Positions 23,143 to 36,236 are shown, counted from the stretch's first letter. The stretch is DNA of 64,000 nt from Parelaphostrongylus tenuis (GCA_019055375.1 JAHQIW010000362.1:62001-126000); one strand, 5' to 3'. Made by a program: numbers and translations. Notes: a model not told the origin generated them from the letters alone.

Positions 23143-24439
23143 AAAGAAAAATGTGATTTACACAAGCTTCGATAAAGAGTAGTGTTAGGTGACAAGAGCA
23201 ATGGTTTTCCCGGTAAAACAAGATTCTTCGCTCTGTCGTAGTTCTGATGCTAAATATTTCATAAAGGTTAAAACTAGCAATTAGAAGCAGCAAGAAAGTT
23301 CTAGATATCGTGTATTATTGAAAGAAATCACTCTACGCGAAAGTGTCGGACATATGCAAAGTGCTTGAAAGGTTATAAAAATGTGACAGTTATCTAGCTG
23401 TTTCTCATTCTTCCTCTCTTCGCCGTCTTCTTTTTCTTTTACCGCTGCTTTTTCTTTTCGCTCTTCTCATCGTTTACCTATGCCCACTTCTCTTCTCTCC
23501 CTACTCTTTTATTTTCAATTCTTCGTCATGTTTCGTTTCTTACCTTCCTCCTCTCCTGCTTCCTTCCTTTCTTCTTCTAATCGTCACTCTTCACCTCATT
23601 TATAAACTTCAAAATAGCCTTCAGTAATATCCCTCTATATGATGAATGGGGACGTCATCCTGTGTTATCATATGGGCACACGTATTTTCTAGTTTCACAT
23701 TCTGAACACGTCCTCAAAAGATCGCTATCTGTAGGGAGTTTAGTATGATTTCTATCAAAGTGCACTAGTAAAGATTTTATAAGCTCCTTTTTCTAAGTTC
23801 CGATGAAACCGGTTGACGACGATAACGAAAAACTCACATAATCTAGCTTATACCAAAGGCATCGTTGTGGTAAGCAAAAAAGAGTCTCGCTGAGCAAAAC
23901 CGAAATAAAAGTGTAAAAATATCAAAACAGATTAGAATATAAAGAAATAGACTAAAAATAAGAATGAGAATTAAACATTTCATCACCCGACTTGAGGTGA
24001 TTTGTTATCCGGTGTCGACTCCTCCATAAGTACGGTTATATCTCTTGGGATCGGCTGAACCGAAAAGCACCGTATTACTGATGAGCCAAGAAAGGCGAGA
24101 GAGACTTGTCTAGTAGTGTATAAGTGCTATACCAGACCTCATAAAAGGCTCAAAACATGCCATCATATTATCAAAGATATAAGAATTTGATAAGAATGGA
24201 AAAGTTAATGATGGAATTTCTAATAATATGCTTTGTTGATTGTAAGGGAAAATGGGTAGTCAGTAAAGTTGATCTTGACCAATATTTTGCACTATTTTTA
24301 AGTAGGTTTGATACCGGTGTACATTTTGGACATGATCTATGGATGCGCTATCTATAAATCAAAAGGCCGACTATAATCGAAGCTTGATATAAAATTATAA
24401 ACTACCTCATGAACTGTCCTTTTTTGAAAAAACACGCAA
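23143..24439. other. No supported gene; pyrimidine-rich tract
   Basis: Positions 23400-23595 are strongly pyrimidine-rich on the plus strand (CTTCTTTTTCTTTT, CTCCTCTCCTGCTTCC). No coding or element signature was recognised in the rest. Confidence 0.45.
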
Positions 24440-24800
24440 GGTTGGGACGGTCTTTTCCAAAATCACTAGCTGACGTTTTGGCAATCTTACTTTCCTCACA
24501 ACCGTCCAGCTACTTGCATGGGAGAAGTCGCCGCTGTGTTGTCACGCATAATGAATAGTGTATAAAATACAATACAGCAATTATGTGCGTAATTTATATT
24601 GCATTATACATAAGCATATATATAGTGAATAATCTAATAATAACTATTTTTAGTACCTGGAGTAGCTGGACGGTTGTGAGGAAAGTAAGATTGTAGAATA
24701 CCGGTGACCTTTTCCATGTAATTATGAGACTGTGAAAAAAGCGTAGTCGCCGAAACGTGGGGATTGCTGCTGGAGAAAATACATTAACCTCGCTCAAGCT
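24440..24800. mobile_element. Short PLE-tail inverted pair with a perfect 33-bp inverted repeat
   Basis: Positions 24482-24514 and 24661-24693 are perfect inverted complements (core CACAACCGTCCAGCTACT). Outside them, both flanks carry PLE-tail sequence pointing outward: CCAAAACGTCAGC on the minus strand at about 24464, and GCGTAGTCGCCGAAACGTGG on the plus strand at about 24746. The 146-bp centre includes TGCATGGGAGAAGTCGCC, which resembles the PLE piece at 59.16 kb. This is a miniature of the head-to-head arrangement of the larger PLE copies. Confidence 0.65.
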
Positions 24801-25534
24801 TCTAAAAAGCACAGGTCGTGAGATACTTTTGCATTATGTATGATTTTTTTCTGCCCGAAAGCTTGAAGATTTTATATTGTCAAAAATGAGCCAGCTTCTC
24901 TGATGTCTTATTCTTTCGTCGTAATGTGAACAAATATTTCTGATTAGAGTAAGTGCTATCGTAGAAGAAATACGGTAGAGCAAGGCAAGTGATGCGGCCA
25001 AAGAACGACTAGCTCCTTGTGAAGTGAGTTATGTCGTCCATGAACTTAGTTATTGAATAAAAGTCTTGCTGAGAAGAATTAATGCCTTTTCATATATGTC
25101 TAAACTCCCAGACAAATAAATCATTCAACCTTTTTAAGAATTCTTTTAGCGTTCGTATGAATACAGTGAAATAAAATCGATCTTATTCTTTCCAATTGGA
25201 AATCCCTTGATTGAGATTAGATGTGGAGTGTTTTACAATGAACAATTCCTGAGGAAGGTGGGAGAGGGTGCTATGCATTAAATTCTACACGCAGAATGAT
25301 TCGGTTAATATCTGACGTTTAATATTGTTTGAGGAGAAGTTATCAAGGTAACGCTTTTGCTTTGCAAGGCGCTAATATGCTACCATGGTGGAATTGGAGA
25401 ACGCGATGAGCTTAAGAAACAAAATCGAACCACGTAACAAGCACGATAAGGATCACCAAGGAGATTCAAATACACTGTCACACCCACCCATTCTAAAATA
25501 ATAATATCAATAATATTAGCACACTTGCCCTCCA
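24801..25534. other. No supported gene
   Basis: AT-rich DNA without recognisable coding or repeat structure. Confidence 0.4.
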
Positions 25535-26600
25535 TAGACTTCTAATAATCATTCGAAAGCCTGAACTCGGAAAAATTGAAATTGTACTTGTCTACTAAAA
25601 AACCCATCTTGCAACGCTGTAGAGCTCAAAAACTTCTGATGAGCATTGCGCATTATCGCACTTACACTTAGTTGGACAGAGCTTTTCCGCTACGCTATAA
25701 TATTACTCCGACTTTAGGTAGCGTCAGTTGCAGAAATTCAAAGTGTGTTTTTTTTTTCAGCCTGCTACAACGCTGTGGCACGTAAAGTGAAATTGTGATC
25801 GCCACGCATCGTAAGTTCTTACGCGTATTTTTGTCTTCTATTTAGAATTTTTTCACCGCTTGTAAGGATTTCTAGGCCTTTTCTGAACTGAAATTGCAGG
25901 AGAAACTTTGTCCTGCCGTTATATGGGCTTAGAATTTCCATTTTCAACTTATTTTTCCGGGTAAAAACCGTTAATAATGCTAAACCGAAGTGTTCCAGGC
26001 TTACGCACAAAAGCAAATGAAAGTGTAGAGAAATTTTTGCAGTATGAGAGTCATATTTTTCGTTTAGAATTTCTTCCTTAGAGCAACGATAAAATTCTAA
26101 ATCTGATGACAAAAGTAGTATTCTACATGTGAATCGCGCGTTGTGAGGTCGATAAGTCGCGTATCAATCCACGGCTACTCACACACCATAGCCGATAAGG
26201 CGCGGCGGATTCGAAGCTCAGTATTTTTTTTCTGCTACATTGCAATAAAACGATCCTTCAAGAAAACGAGCACACTGTTGGAATTGTCAAAACTTACGCT
26301 ATCTTATATTCACTAATATTCTGAACGAGCGGCTCTGCCCTGCGGGGAATACGCATGTGTGGAACACAAATCTACTTTTTTTGCTACAGCGCTGTAAAAG
26401 CCACAAAAAATTCGTGCACTTGTGAAATTTCAAAAATTTACGCTATCGAATAGTTATCAATAGTTCAATAGATGAGCTCTGTTCTGCGAGATCTAACCGC
26501 GATAATGCGCAACGCGTATGGAACAGAATTTTATTCTCACTGCTACAGCGCTGTGAGAAGGCTTCATTTTAAAAAATATTTAATTACTCCAACATTTGAG
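25535..26600. mobile_element. Family C element, copy 3, diverged
   Basis: TAATCATTCGAAAGC at about 25546 matches the inner TIR of the 3.0- and 60.8-kb copies. GTGTAGAGAAATTTT...GAGAGTCATA at 26015-26050 matches the interior of the 60.8-kb copy. A unit starting GCTACA(A/G)CGCTGT recurs at about 25764, 26385 and 26540, with a related GCTACATTGC at 26232, so the copy seems internally expanded. There is no transposase. Confidence 0.55.
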
Positions 26601-26839
26601 GTTTGAGTGATTACTGAAAGTTCGGTGGGCTTTGTCTGGCAATAATCGTCTAAAAAACCTGTTTAGTTACAGAGAAGTACTTTTTTTGTTGATAGCATCT
26701 ACAATGAGAGTGTTCCAGTTATTTCTCAATTGTCTCAACTTGCTGAGTGGGGCGAGTTTTTTCGTCGGTCTCAAGCTACGACATAGAGCACTTTACCACT
26801 TCATTGGTCCTTCTTCACAGCGTTTTTTCACTGCGCGGA

Positions 26840-27055
26840 TCCTAGTACTGTCAGCATTTGATTGGTTTTTTTTTCGTCTTTTTCTTGAACGTCATAGAAC
26901 ACTAGTTGAGTACGTCTCCTTGCAATCTCGAGGATAGCCTGGTTGTGGAGTTCCATAGGGCGTTGTTGTTGACTGCTGGAGAGGGTTGGATGGTTGGGCT
27001 CCAGTCCACGCGAGCCGCGACGAGCATCGCAACCACTTGGGTCACGGTGCCCCAT
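26840..27055 (-). repeat. T4 SINE-like element, copy 1
   Basis: On the minus strand it begins GGGGCACCGTGACCCAAGTGG and GATGCTCGTCGCGGCTCG, a tRNA-like head, and ends GACGAAAAA...ATGCTGACAGTACT. The whole 215 bp aligns with copies at 41.70 and 62.90 kb, including TCCTCGAGA, AAGGAGAC and TCAAGAA(G/A)AAGACGAAAA. The open frame seen across it is not a gene. Confidence 0.75.
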
Positions 27056-30000
27056 GCTGCGACATATATCGAGAAGTTTATCTAGGGGCGGCGTCTCAGC
27101 TAATCTGCTTGAGGTTCCCACTGCATTTTGTGGAACCTAATTTTCGATTTTTGAAGAAGAATAACGATCATCATGAGTCGTATAAGTGCAACGGAAAACT
27201 ATCATGAGTGATGACCACCTGTGTAAATTCTGTTATTCATAGAGTGGATACCATTGATTATTGTCGTTACATTGTATTGTGTTTAGAGGAAAAACAAGAA
27301 AAAAAAACAATACAGCAATATGAATTAGCTCAACAGCTTCAATTTTTCAGTAAAAAAAACATGGATTCTGGAAAGAATTTTATCTGAATTATTGCTAACT
27401 AGCGGATGAACGTGTGCAGCGTAATGACAAGAGGTGTCCTACGAAGCAAATGTAAATTTTTGTTCCAATGCCATACCTCGATCTAACCAAGCCACCGTAA
27501 TTTGTTAAGTCACTGCGTAAGCCATAAATGCATTCTGTCACCTTTACGATCGTTCAAATGGAGTGGAATGCATAGTGTAAACTGAAGATTGCTTGTTGGT
27601 GCAATATGTTCTGCCAAACAGGTCTTTTTTCCAAAGGACATGATATGACGCAAGATAGAGAATATCTCAGAGGAATGCTTTCTATACAAACATTCGAGGA
27701 GGAATGTTTGAAGATTTTTAGTAGTTTCTATGACTACTGATTTTGAAGATGGTGATGATGATAAGAAATGAATCTAACTGTAGTCAGTGGTAAGAATGGG
27801 TTATGATATTGTTTTTCTGAGTGCGATAATATGTATGTATATTACATATATATATATTTATATATATATATTTATAGATGGTTTCAATGATCGATGTAGA
27901 AATACTCAGGAATTACTCAACTCCAAACGTTTGGTCATTTTTGATTCAAGGTTAACTTTCTTCCCAAATTTGCAATCCAAAAGAGGTCTTCAGTCAAAAT
28001 GAACCTCATAAAGAAGTGGGAAATTATTTCAAGTTCATTTTATTTTTTTTTTCAAATCTCGATGGTTCTCTATTCAATAATGCTTCGCATGTCTTGCTAT
28101 CACTTAACGATATCTTAAGGCACACACCTCAACCTAATGCTGCAACATTTACTTTTACGTGTTTTCAAAGTGATTTCTGATAACTGACAGTTGAAGAAAC
28201 TTTTTTATAGAGATAGTGAGCGACTCAAAATTGTGCCTTCACACCAAGCTTTCACTACAAGACTTTTGCTGATAGGGAGATGTTTTTCTGAGGCAATATG
28301 GACATCAATTTCCCGACGATGGAGGGTTCATTGAAACTAAAACACTGTGTATCGCACTGGAGTGAGAACTTAGAGGAAAAAAGATGTTGGGGACGACGCA
28401 ATGCCATCACCAATGAAAACTCAAATATATGAATTGAAGCGGCTCTAATAACTTCAAAATCAGGTGAAAGATTGAGAAGTCAAGTACGTGAAAAACTCTG
28501 TCATATCTTAGAGATACAAATAAAAACGTCAAACTGGTAGTATGGAAAATAGCAAACTGATTAACTCATAAAGAGAGCATTGTTAAAATAGAATAGGTGC
28601 TACGTAGTTCTTTATGAGGAAAAAATATAATCTTCTGTTTCGTTATATGATAGCATGTAGAAAACGGAATTATTTCCGCACAAAACAGACGACACCCAAT
28701 GTAAAGGCTGAGAGAAGGTGACTTCATAAACATTTCCAAAACTCATATTTGCATGAAAATGATGTTATGGTAATTTTTAACGAGTTCAGCAATTGAATTG
28801 GTCCACTTCAACAAAATAACTCTTCCAAAAAAAAAAAAACTGTTGTGTGCAATGCGAACATTCATGAACAGCAATGTCCACGGCCCTCATGATTAAAAAC
28901 GACGAGCAATTTTGCAATATAAGCTCTATTGACCGCAGCCGACACGGTTAACTAATTAAACGTTACGACTATTAAGCATAATGATAATACTGTGAAATCT
29001 TATTGTATTAGTTACTCACCGGGGCTGGAACCTAAGACAATCACAGTAACTAATTGTTGCCATGCTTTTTCTTCCTACAACCTGTCTTTCAAATTCACTG
29101 TGAGAATTTCGGCAATTCATGTATTACACTCCTCTTTAACCATGCACTGCTCACGATGGTCGTCCAATCTTTTCACTCAGATTCTACTTTTGTTTGAAAT
29201 TTTTTTTTCCTTCATGAATGTCGTTGGGTGCTGGTTAAGTCGCTTTTCCACTGAATTCCAAAATGGTCGACTTAGAGCGTTCTTAATCGAGACTGCAAAC
29301 AGTGAGCTCAGCCCGGCTCCGTTTTCGGATCAAAAAAGTTGTGAGATCGAGCCAGTATTGCGCTCGTGATAATCTGCCTGCTCACCACTGCTCTACCCAC
29401 TCATTCCATTTCCTTTCCAAAATTGAAGTGAGTTGATTTGCTTCTCCACAGTAATTCTTTCTCACTAAATGTGTATTACTAGTCACATAGACCGCAGTCA
29501 TTGAAATGGAATGAAATACCGCCTCAGTGAAGTGTTCACTCACTCAGAAATTTATTTGCAACTTTTAACACGTTGACAACGACGTTGTAATCCTGCGCGG
29601 CACGCGGCGTCGTTAAGCGGCGAACGCTGCGGCTACAATGACGTTCTGGCACTTTCTGGTGAAATGTGGATTTCTATCGCCGCTAAAGGGGATTTTGTCG
29701 CCAGTAAATGGTAAAATGCGATACAGAGACATGGACAAAGCTGTCTGTAACAAAAACGGCTATGATTCCTCTTATAACCACGAATTTCAAGAAAAAGGCC
29801 ACATGGGTACAAAGACGTAAACTCTGCTCGAAAGCGTAATCTTTTTTCGTTAGTAGATCGTACCAAAGAAGTCATTTCACAATGCAACTTTAGCTGGAGA
29901 ATAAGCGTTCGCCAAGCTATAGAATAATTACGAAAACATGAATGAAAAATTGACAAAGGAAGTTATATAACAGCTGGAAATATGTTTCCTTTCACAATAA

Positions 30001-30474
30001 TGTGCTTTTCATGTTGAAACATAGATGATTTTTCAACACACGGGTCTTCGCTTAGCTATAAAACTTTTTATGGAAGTTTTTCCTGCAACATTTCCTCATT
30101 TTGTCACGATAATATCCCCTCAGTACCTCAGATTACCAAGCAAATTCCCAAATTTTTGCTGCAGCCTGATAATGAAGACTCTCGCCGCACCGCGACGCCG
30201 CACATACGGGTGCGGTTCGAGGTAATAACAGATCAGATCGATGTCATTGAATTAAAAAGCTAAAGGTGCATCAACGTTAAAATGAAAAACTCTATGTACT
30301 TACCCGCTGTAACTACATGAATGCATTAAAATAGTTCCATGATTGATTATTTATTAACCTAAACAATCTTTAACAATTCACAATTTACCTTTGTAAGCTA
30401 AGACGCGAGATTTTCATAACTTAACCTATTCAAACGACTAATGTTTGGTTGATTTCCTTTTTACAGAGCTTGGA
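27056..30474. other. No supported gene; AT microsatellite
   Basis: About 3.4 kb without a recognisable gene. A TA-rich simple repeat lies at 27836-27877. The longest frame, 125 codons at 28992-29369, has no known domain and skewed composition. GC-richer islands at 29580-29640 and 30178-30225 were inspected and show nothing I can name. Confidence 0.4.
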
Positions 30475-30905
30475 TAGATCAGGATGCCTATAGCCTAGTT
30501 AGCCAAACACCTTCATTACTTTACCAGAACAAAGCTTACCGAGCCTTGATTTCTTCCTACAGTTTGGATGAGTTCCTCGTAATCACACGCAATAGGAGAC
30601 ACTCGTAAAACTGCCATTCAATGTGAAGATGCATTAGCAGTTCATATAAAAACTGCACGATTGGCCTCCATTTGAACAACTCAGTGGAATCCACACAAAG
30701 AATTGTTCACAACTCAGTGGAATTCAGACAAATTGTTTTGCGCTTGACATACTTAGAAGTTAGGTTCGATATTTTTTCCAATGAAGTAATAATGAAGTAG
30801 TGAAGGTGTTTGGTTTACTATGTTGTGGGCAACCTTATCTTACCAGGCACTGAAGAAGGCTAAACCGCTGAAACATGAGCTGTTTGAATAAATTGTATGA
30901 TGAAA
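30475..30905. mobile_element. PLE 3' tails as an inverted pair
   Basis: Left part, minus strand: TAATGAAGGTGTTTGGCTAAC. Right part, plus strand (30790-30900): TAGTGAAGGTGTTTGG, TTGTGGGCAACCTTATCTTACC, CACTGAAGAAGGC, CGCTGAAACATGAGC and TGAATAAATTGTATGATG. Both match the tails of the copies at 23.0 and 36.55 kb and point outward. Between them a 36-bp unit containing AACTCAGTGGAAT occurs twice. No coding part remains. Confidence 0.65.
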
Positions 30906-33120
30906 ATCTCGTGTCAGTCTTGAGATGGAAACCAGGAAAATAATATTTTTGCACACGCTAAATGAGCCAATCGATAAAATAGTGCTAGTGATTAATTAAT
31001 AACATATTCAACTGAACCTACGCTCCTCTTCTTACCCCTTCAAAATCATTTCCATTTTATTTAACATGAGAATCACGAAGGTAGCTCGATTTGTAAGCTT
31101 CAAAAACGTTGTACTTTACAATGATTGTTTGAATGGGGAATTTCATTGAATAAGCGTAAGCCGCAATGAAATTCAAGTCAGTTAGTACTCATTAAATCGA
31201 TCAATCACAGTGTTAGATTCAAATCTGTATATATTTTATAACCGCTAATCAGTTGAGACATAGAAAACTAATTTTTCAAAAGACCTTAAAAAGGGTTCCA
31301 AAGGGCTATGATTACTGTGCCCACGGATGTTATGACGTTTTTGAAGCTTGTTAGTTGTTGAACGAAATTTTGAATTAGTTGATGTATGCGTACTTGAATT
31401 TGGTAGAAAAAACTGATGTTATTCAAAAGAGCCAGTATTCTACCTACAGATTTTTTTGTCCCGAAATCTGCCGGAACCTCTTGACACTTTCTTGACGAAG
31501 TTGGTTAACAGACCATAGACAATGTACAATACGTGGTGGAGCAGTGGAACCAGTTAAGAATTCTATAGAGTTATTAGAGGATTATGCTGCACTAGCATTG
31601 GAATGTACACAATCTTTTACGATGTAGTTTTTTTGAAAATATTTTGAAAATCATATTTGAAAAAGAGGAGCAAATTTGAAAATGTCAATATCTCATATCC
31701 AGTGTATTGGTGAAAAAAGTGGAACATAATGATGTTCTGTGCGATGAAATTCGGTCTAATAGATAGGTAATAGTAGTTAATGGGTTAACAGGTAGTCGGT
31801 TCCCGGAAATTCGGTCTCACGAAAGATCGGCAAAACAGGCATTGGAGGGTCCCGATTACTACAAAAATCTTGGTGGGGATCTGGAATATGTAAATCCCAG
31901 AGACAAAAACCGACAGATTCTAGACGTTTTACTTTAACTAATAAATCTAATTACATCCTGAAAAAAAGAAAATGAGCAGTATTTCCGCATTGAAGGACAC
32001 TTATACAGGTCACGTGGTGCAGAAGTGTGAAGTAATAGTGAACTATTCAGTACCACTTCTCATGCATGCAAAAGAAATTTCTGTGTTGGCTCTCTATGCG
32101 CCCATATTCACAGCTTCGTTCAATGAAAGTCACCGCGTTTATATGCAACAGCTTTCCTCAGTGTCTTAAAATGCATCATCACTGAGAGATGCACGCTAGT
32201 TTATAACTTCTACATTCGTTAGTTTATAATTTCTAGGCATAACGACTCGTCCAGGAGCCACTAGAAGAAGAAAACTTTATTTTCATCAAAAGCTCAGCAA
32301 AGAGTAAGTCGGAGCTGGAATCCACTACCATAGCAAAAGTAGCGTACTCAATCACTGACAAGTGGCAACTATATGAGAAGGCCCTAGCATGGGTTTTGAT
32401 ACTGCAAAATAGCATTTTTCTAGCTAGAAAGGTTCGAGTAAAATAAACATTTCCATGCAAGGAATGAACTAAAATAAACATATGCTGCAATAGATCCTGG
32501 TGAAGTGTTTGCGCTCTCGTTTGAACTAAAATTGGGATCGAGCATCTTGTCAAGAGTGTGATGTGATCATTTTCGCGCCGCTGAGCGAACGAAGCCCGCC
32601 GAGTGAATCTGACACGTTATGGGAGCAAATAGAGTTTACTGATGACTGATCGAATTACTCGAAGAGTAGAGAAACTATATGACCAAAGTACGCGATGACA
32701 AGCTTTCAAAGTTGTAAAAACCTATGGAGTGGCTTAAAACTTTCGAGAAGAGCGTTTTAATAGCAATCTTTCATACAACTGTGTCAAATGTGAACTGCCG
32801 ATGTGAGTCGCTCCTGGAGCAGAACGGCACACATATCCGTCGACCGAAGTCGAACGATCAACGAATGAAAGCTTTCATGGAATTGGACTAATATTTTTAT
32901 AGAAAACCAATTTCTTTGTCAAAACAAAGAGCAATCAAGTTTCGTCAACAAGAATTATTACATGAAATTGCAGACTGTTTTAGTGAGAAACCGTTAGCTC
33001 ACTTACGAGATCGTGTTTTTTGAGACGCAGAAGTTATTCTGCAGCTAAAAGCACTGCACTAATAGTACTAATGAAATTAATATTAACATTAAGAATATCA
33101 ATGATAGCAATAAAAATAAC
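30906..33120. other. No supported gene
   Basis: About 2.2 kb of AT-rich DNA. The 106-codon minus-strand frame at 32233-32553 has no recognised motif. Confidence 0.4.
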
Positions 33121-33194
33121 AGCAATAGTAATAATAGTAATAATATTAATAAATAATAATAATAATAATAATATTAATAATAATAATAATAATT
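33121..33194. repeat. AAT microsatellite
   Basis: Near-perfect AAT/AATAAT array with a few ATTAAT interruptions, directly next to the PLE copy that follows. Confidence 0.9.
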
Positions 33195-33637
33195 CCTAAG
33201 ACCGACTATCTGTTAGCCTCGGCATGTTTCAATATAATTCCTGATTGTCTTCATTTAGCCAGACACGAAGTGTTACATTAATCTTAATTCAACAGCTCAG
33301 GTTTTGGCAGTTTGCTGCTTCAGAGCCAGGAATGGTCAAATTGCCTGTAATCCAATCAGTCAAGCACCTCCATTATTCCTCTAGAAAATCAACAGACCTA
33401 GATTTCAATCGCACCAAGCACAAAATCAACTCTCAACATACTCACCACCTTTTATATGTGTTCCACTGAATGATTCAATGGAGACCACCGGAAGGAGATC
33501 ACATAGGCTCGCGATAATCCGCACCCATCAAAATAACAGGCTTATATAGTAGACCTATATCACTGGTGATAGCGAGGCATTCTTCCCTTCGGTTCACGCA
33601 TTGATTGGTCGTGTCAATTCAAAGTACTTTCAAAGTT

Positions 33638-34027
33638 TTAGCGCTGATGTTTTTGTTCCTGCGCAAGGATGTGACTTCGATCCAAATCAACTCCGTCGTG
33701 TTTCTGTTCTCTGTGCGTCCTTAGCGGGGTGTTCCGTCTATTAAGACGTTTGTCAGCTAGGTGTTCTTCTATGCGGGCATAGAGCGGCCTACCCGTATCG
33801 CCAATATATTTATCGCTACACGCTTTGCAAGAGATTAGGTATACTGCACCTACGCTCGTGCAATCACCGTCTCTGCCGTTAGGACATATTTTACAATCTT
33901 TCATTATACAGAGACGGTCATATAAGCGGTTGCGAACTAGTTGGCGCCTCAGAGCATTCAGTGGTATCTCAATAACAACTACTGATTGCTCTAAACGTGC
34001 TTTCTTCAAACTACGTTTTAGCTTCAA
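33638..34027 (-). pseudogene. PLE GIY-YIG endonuclease domain (P1)
   Basis: A 129-codon frame. VYLISCKACSDKYIGDTGRP holds the GIY-YIG signature pair (VYLI and YIG) with its Thr-Gly-Arg; LYARIEEHL supplies the Arg and Glu expected of the catalytic helix. The upstream DCKICPNGRDGDC is the cysteine-containing segment found before this domain in PLEs. In PLEs this domain nicks DNA for target-primed reverse transcription. The frame is separated from the RT upstream by stops. Confidence 0.85.
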
Positions 34028-34360
34028 TTATCTCATTTGAAAAGAAAGGGAGGATAGTCTGGATTTCCTTCCATTCGAATTTTGTTCGGAGGCGTACTGT
34101 TTCCTCTGAATCTAAGCCGCAAGGTTGTAGATTCGTATCCATTAGAAGTGGCTATTTCCCGAGCCAGTTTCACGGATTCTACTCTCTGCTTCTCACCGGT
34201 ACATACATTGGTGACTGTTCGAAACATGCTTTTTTTTTACTTACGCCTTTTTCGTATGTGAGGAATGAGAAGAGATATAGTGAACCAGGATATTCTTATT
34301 ACTTGGCTTTCGGTACCACTTTGTTGTGTAGCCGCTCTCGGTTAAGTATTATTTGCATGT

Positions 34361-34600
34361 TCAAGAGAGGGAGCCAATCATCTTTTGGTATCTCACGGGT
34401 GAATTTATATATTCTGACTGTTCATTCAATAATCTAAAGCAATTATCTAGCTCCTTCCAAGTGGAACACATAACCAAACAATCATCTATATACCTACAGT
34501 AGAGTAATGGCCGGAGATCCATTACTGGTGCTTCTACTTTCGACATAAAGGCAATCGTCAGGCTAGGCGTCAGTTGCTGCCGCATTGCCAGACCTCTCAT
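34361..34600 (-). pseudogene. PLE reverse transcriptase fragment (P1)
   Basis: GLAMRQQLTPSLTIAFMS (motif B, with R and Q replacing G and R) and PLLYCRYIDDCLVMCST (motif C with YIDD) are followed by a frameshift after NEQSEYI. P2 reads on correctly through that point as KFTRELSKDDWLPF, which shows the frameshift is private to this copy. Confidence 0.85.
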
Positions 34601-35316
34601 TTGAGCATAATATTTCCCGGACCATCCGAAGATTGAGCAGTTCAGGCACTCTTCAATAAAACCATGAACTGCCCAATCGACAAACCATACTTGTTTACAA
34701 CTCTCTGGTGTTGTATCAGAAGCTCATGTGCAGCTTGCAGTGCGGAGTTATTTGACACGTTCGTATACAGAGCAGTGACGTCGAATGACTCCATTACGTA
34801 CGCGTTGTTCGGGTTCGCGTTACGTAGACGCTACAGGAACATCTGAGTGTCAGTCAGGTGGGCTGGAATGGGTCTTACTCACTGGGATATTATCAAATTC
34901 AAGAACCATGCTATCCTATCCGTCGGTCCGTCTACACAGCTGATGATGGATCTAACTTTGAATGTGGATGGATTATTAGACATCAGATCATCAGTGGATA
35001 CTAACTCATGTGTTTTTATAAGTAAATATAAGCCAGTACATGTTGGTGATTGGATTTTCAATTGAGAAATGACAGATGGTCTCAAACATGTCGTATGAAC
35101 TACTCATTGTTTAATTTGCGGTTTTGCCTTTTGAATTTCTTCACAGAAGATGATCGGTCAAGCAAAGCATCTTCAAGATGCTTATTAGAACCCGAACAAT
35201 GCGTACGTAATGCAGTCATTCGACGTCACTGCTCTATACACATTGTCGAATGACTCGGCATTGCAACCACACACGAGCTTCTGATATAACACCAGAGAGT
35301 TGTAAACAAGTATGGC

Positions 35317-35883
35317 TTGACGATTGAGCAGTTCATGATCCTACTAAAAGAGTGCCTGAACTGCTCAATCTTCAGATGGTCCGGGAATTATTATGCTCAA
35401 ACCAGAGGGCTGGCAATGGGACAGCGACTGGCACCTAGCCTGGCCATTGCCTTTATGTCGAAAGTGGAAGCACCAGTGATGGATCTCCGGCCATTACTCT
35501 ACTGTAGGTATATAGATGATTGTTTGGTTATCTGTTCCACTCAAAAGGAGCTAGATAGTTGTTTTAGATTGTTGAATGAACAGTCAGAGTATATAAAATT
35601 CACCCGTGAGTTATCAAAAGACGATTGGCTCCCATTCTTGAACGTGAAAATAAACTTAACTGAGAGCGGCTACATAACAAAGTGGTACCGAAAGCCAACT
35701 AATAAGAATATCCTGGTTCACTATCTCGCATCTCATCCCTCACATACGAAAAAGGCGCTAGTAAAAAACATGTTTCGAACAACAGCCAATGTATGTACCG
35801 CTGAGGAGCAGAGAGTAGAATCCGTGAAAATGGCTCGGGAAGTGGCCACTTCTAATGGATACGAATTTGTAACCCCTCGGTAG
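35317..35883 (+). pseudogene. PLE reverse transcriptase, best preserved (P2)
   Basis: 188 codons are open. Motif B is intact as GLAMGQRLAPSLAIAFM, and motif C as YCRYIDDCLVICST with both catalytic aspartates. WLPFLNVKINL and YITKWYRKPTNKNILVHYL are motifs D/E, and SHPSHTKKALVKNM is the PLE-typical segment before the linker. Motif A lies upstream behind a frameshift near 35235-35290, so the enzyme cannot be made as one chain. Confidence 0.9.
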
Positions 35884-36017
35884 GTTTAGAGGAAAAAGTA
35901 CGCCTCCGAACGAAAGCTCGAATAAAAGAAAAGTCCCGTTTATCCTCCCGTTCTTTTCAAATGGGATCAGTAAAGCTATAGAATGGTGTTTGAAATGAGC
36001 GGGTTTAGAGCAATTGG

Positions 36018-36236
36018 TTGCTGTTTATTGAATTACCAACGAATACACTAAGACGCCAACTAGTTCGCATCCACTTATATGACCGTCTCTGTATAATGAA
36101 AGATTGTAAAATATGTCTGAACGGCAGAGACGGTGATTGCACGAGCGTAGGTACAGTCTACCTAATCTCTTGCAAAGCGTGCTGCGATAAATATATTGGC
36201 GAAACGGGTAGACCGCTCTATGCCGCATAGAAGAAC
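36018..36236 (+). pseudogene. PLE GIY-YIG endonuclease relic (P2)
   Basis: RDGDCTSVGTVYLISCKACC then DKYIGETGRPLYAA. The YIGETGRP signature is intact, but the frame breaks just before the catalytic helix (ARIEEHL in P1), so the domain is truncated. About 135 bp and several stops separate it from the RT. Confidence 0.85.

Larger units (their letters stand above)
33232..35085 (-). mobile_element. PLE copy P1, left half of a head-to-head pair
   Basis: On the minus strand the order is RT fingers (LLIKTHELVSTDDLMSN, IISCVDGPTDRIAWFLN at about 34885-35040), RT motif A (FDVTALYTNV, about 34755-34785), motif B (GLAMRQQL, eroded GLAMGQRL), motif C (YCRYIDDCLV, about 34470-34505), the post-palm domain, and a C-terminal GIY-YIG endonuclease. 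The 3' tail has GGCTCTGAAGCAGC, CAAAACCTGAGCTG and AATGTAACACTTCGTGTC. Stops and frameshifts separate the blocks, so it is inactive. The sequence is about 90% like P2, in mirror orientation. Confidence 0.9.

Noticed and set aside
26632..27121. Frames of about 100 codons on both strands
   Set aside because: They cover the T4 SINE-like element; similar frames appear in the other copies of the repeat.
28992..29369. 125-codon plus-strand open frame
   Set aside because: No recognisable domain, no convincing splice sites, and composition rich in F, S and L as expected for AT-rich non-coding DNA.
33121..33194. CRISPR-like or tandem gene repeat
   Set aside because: A plain AAT microsatellite without spacers; no CRISPR-type array was found anywhere in the window.
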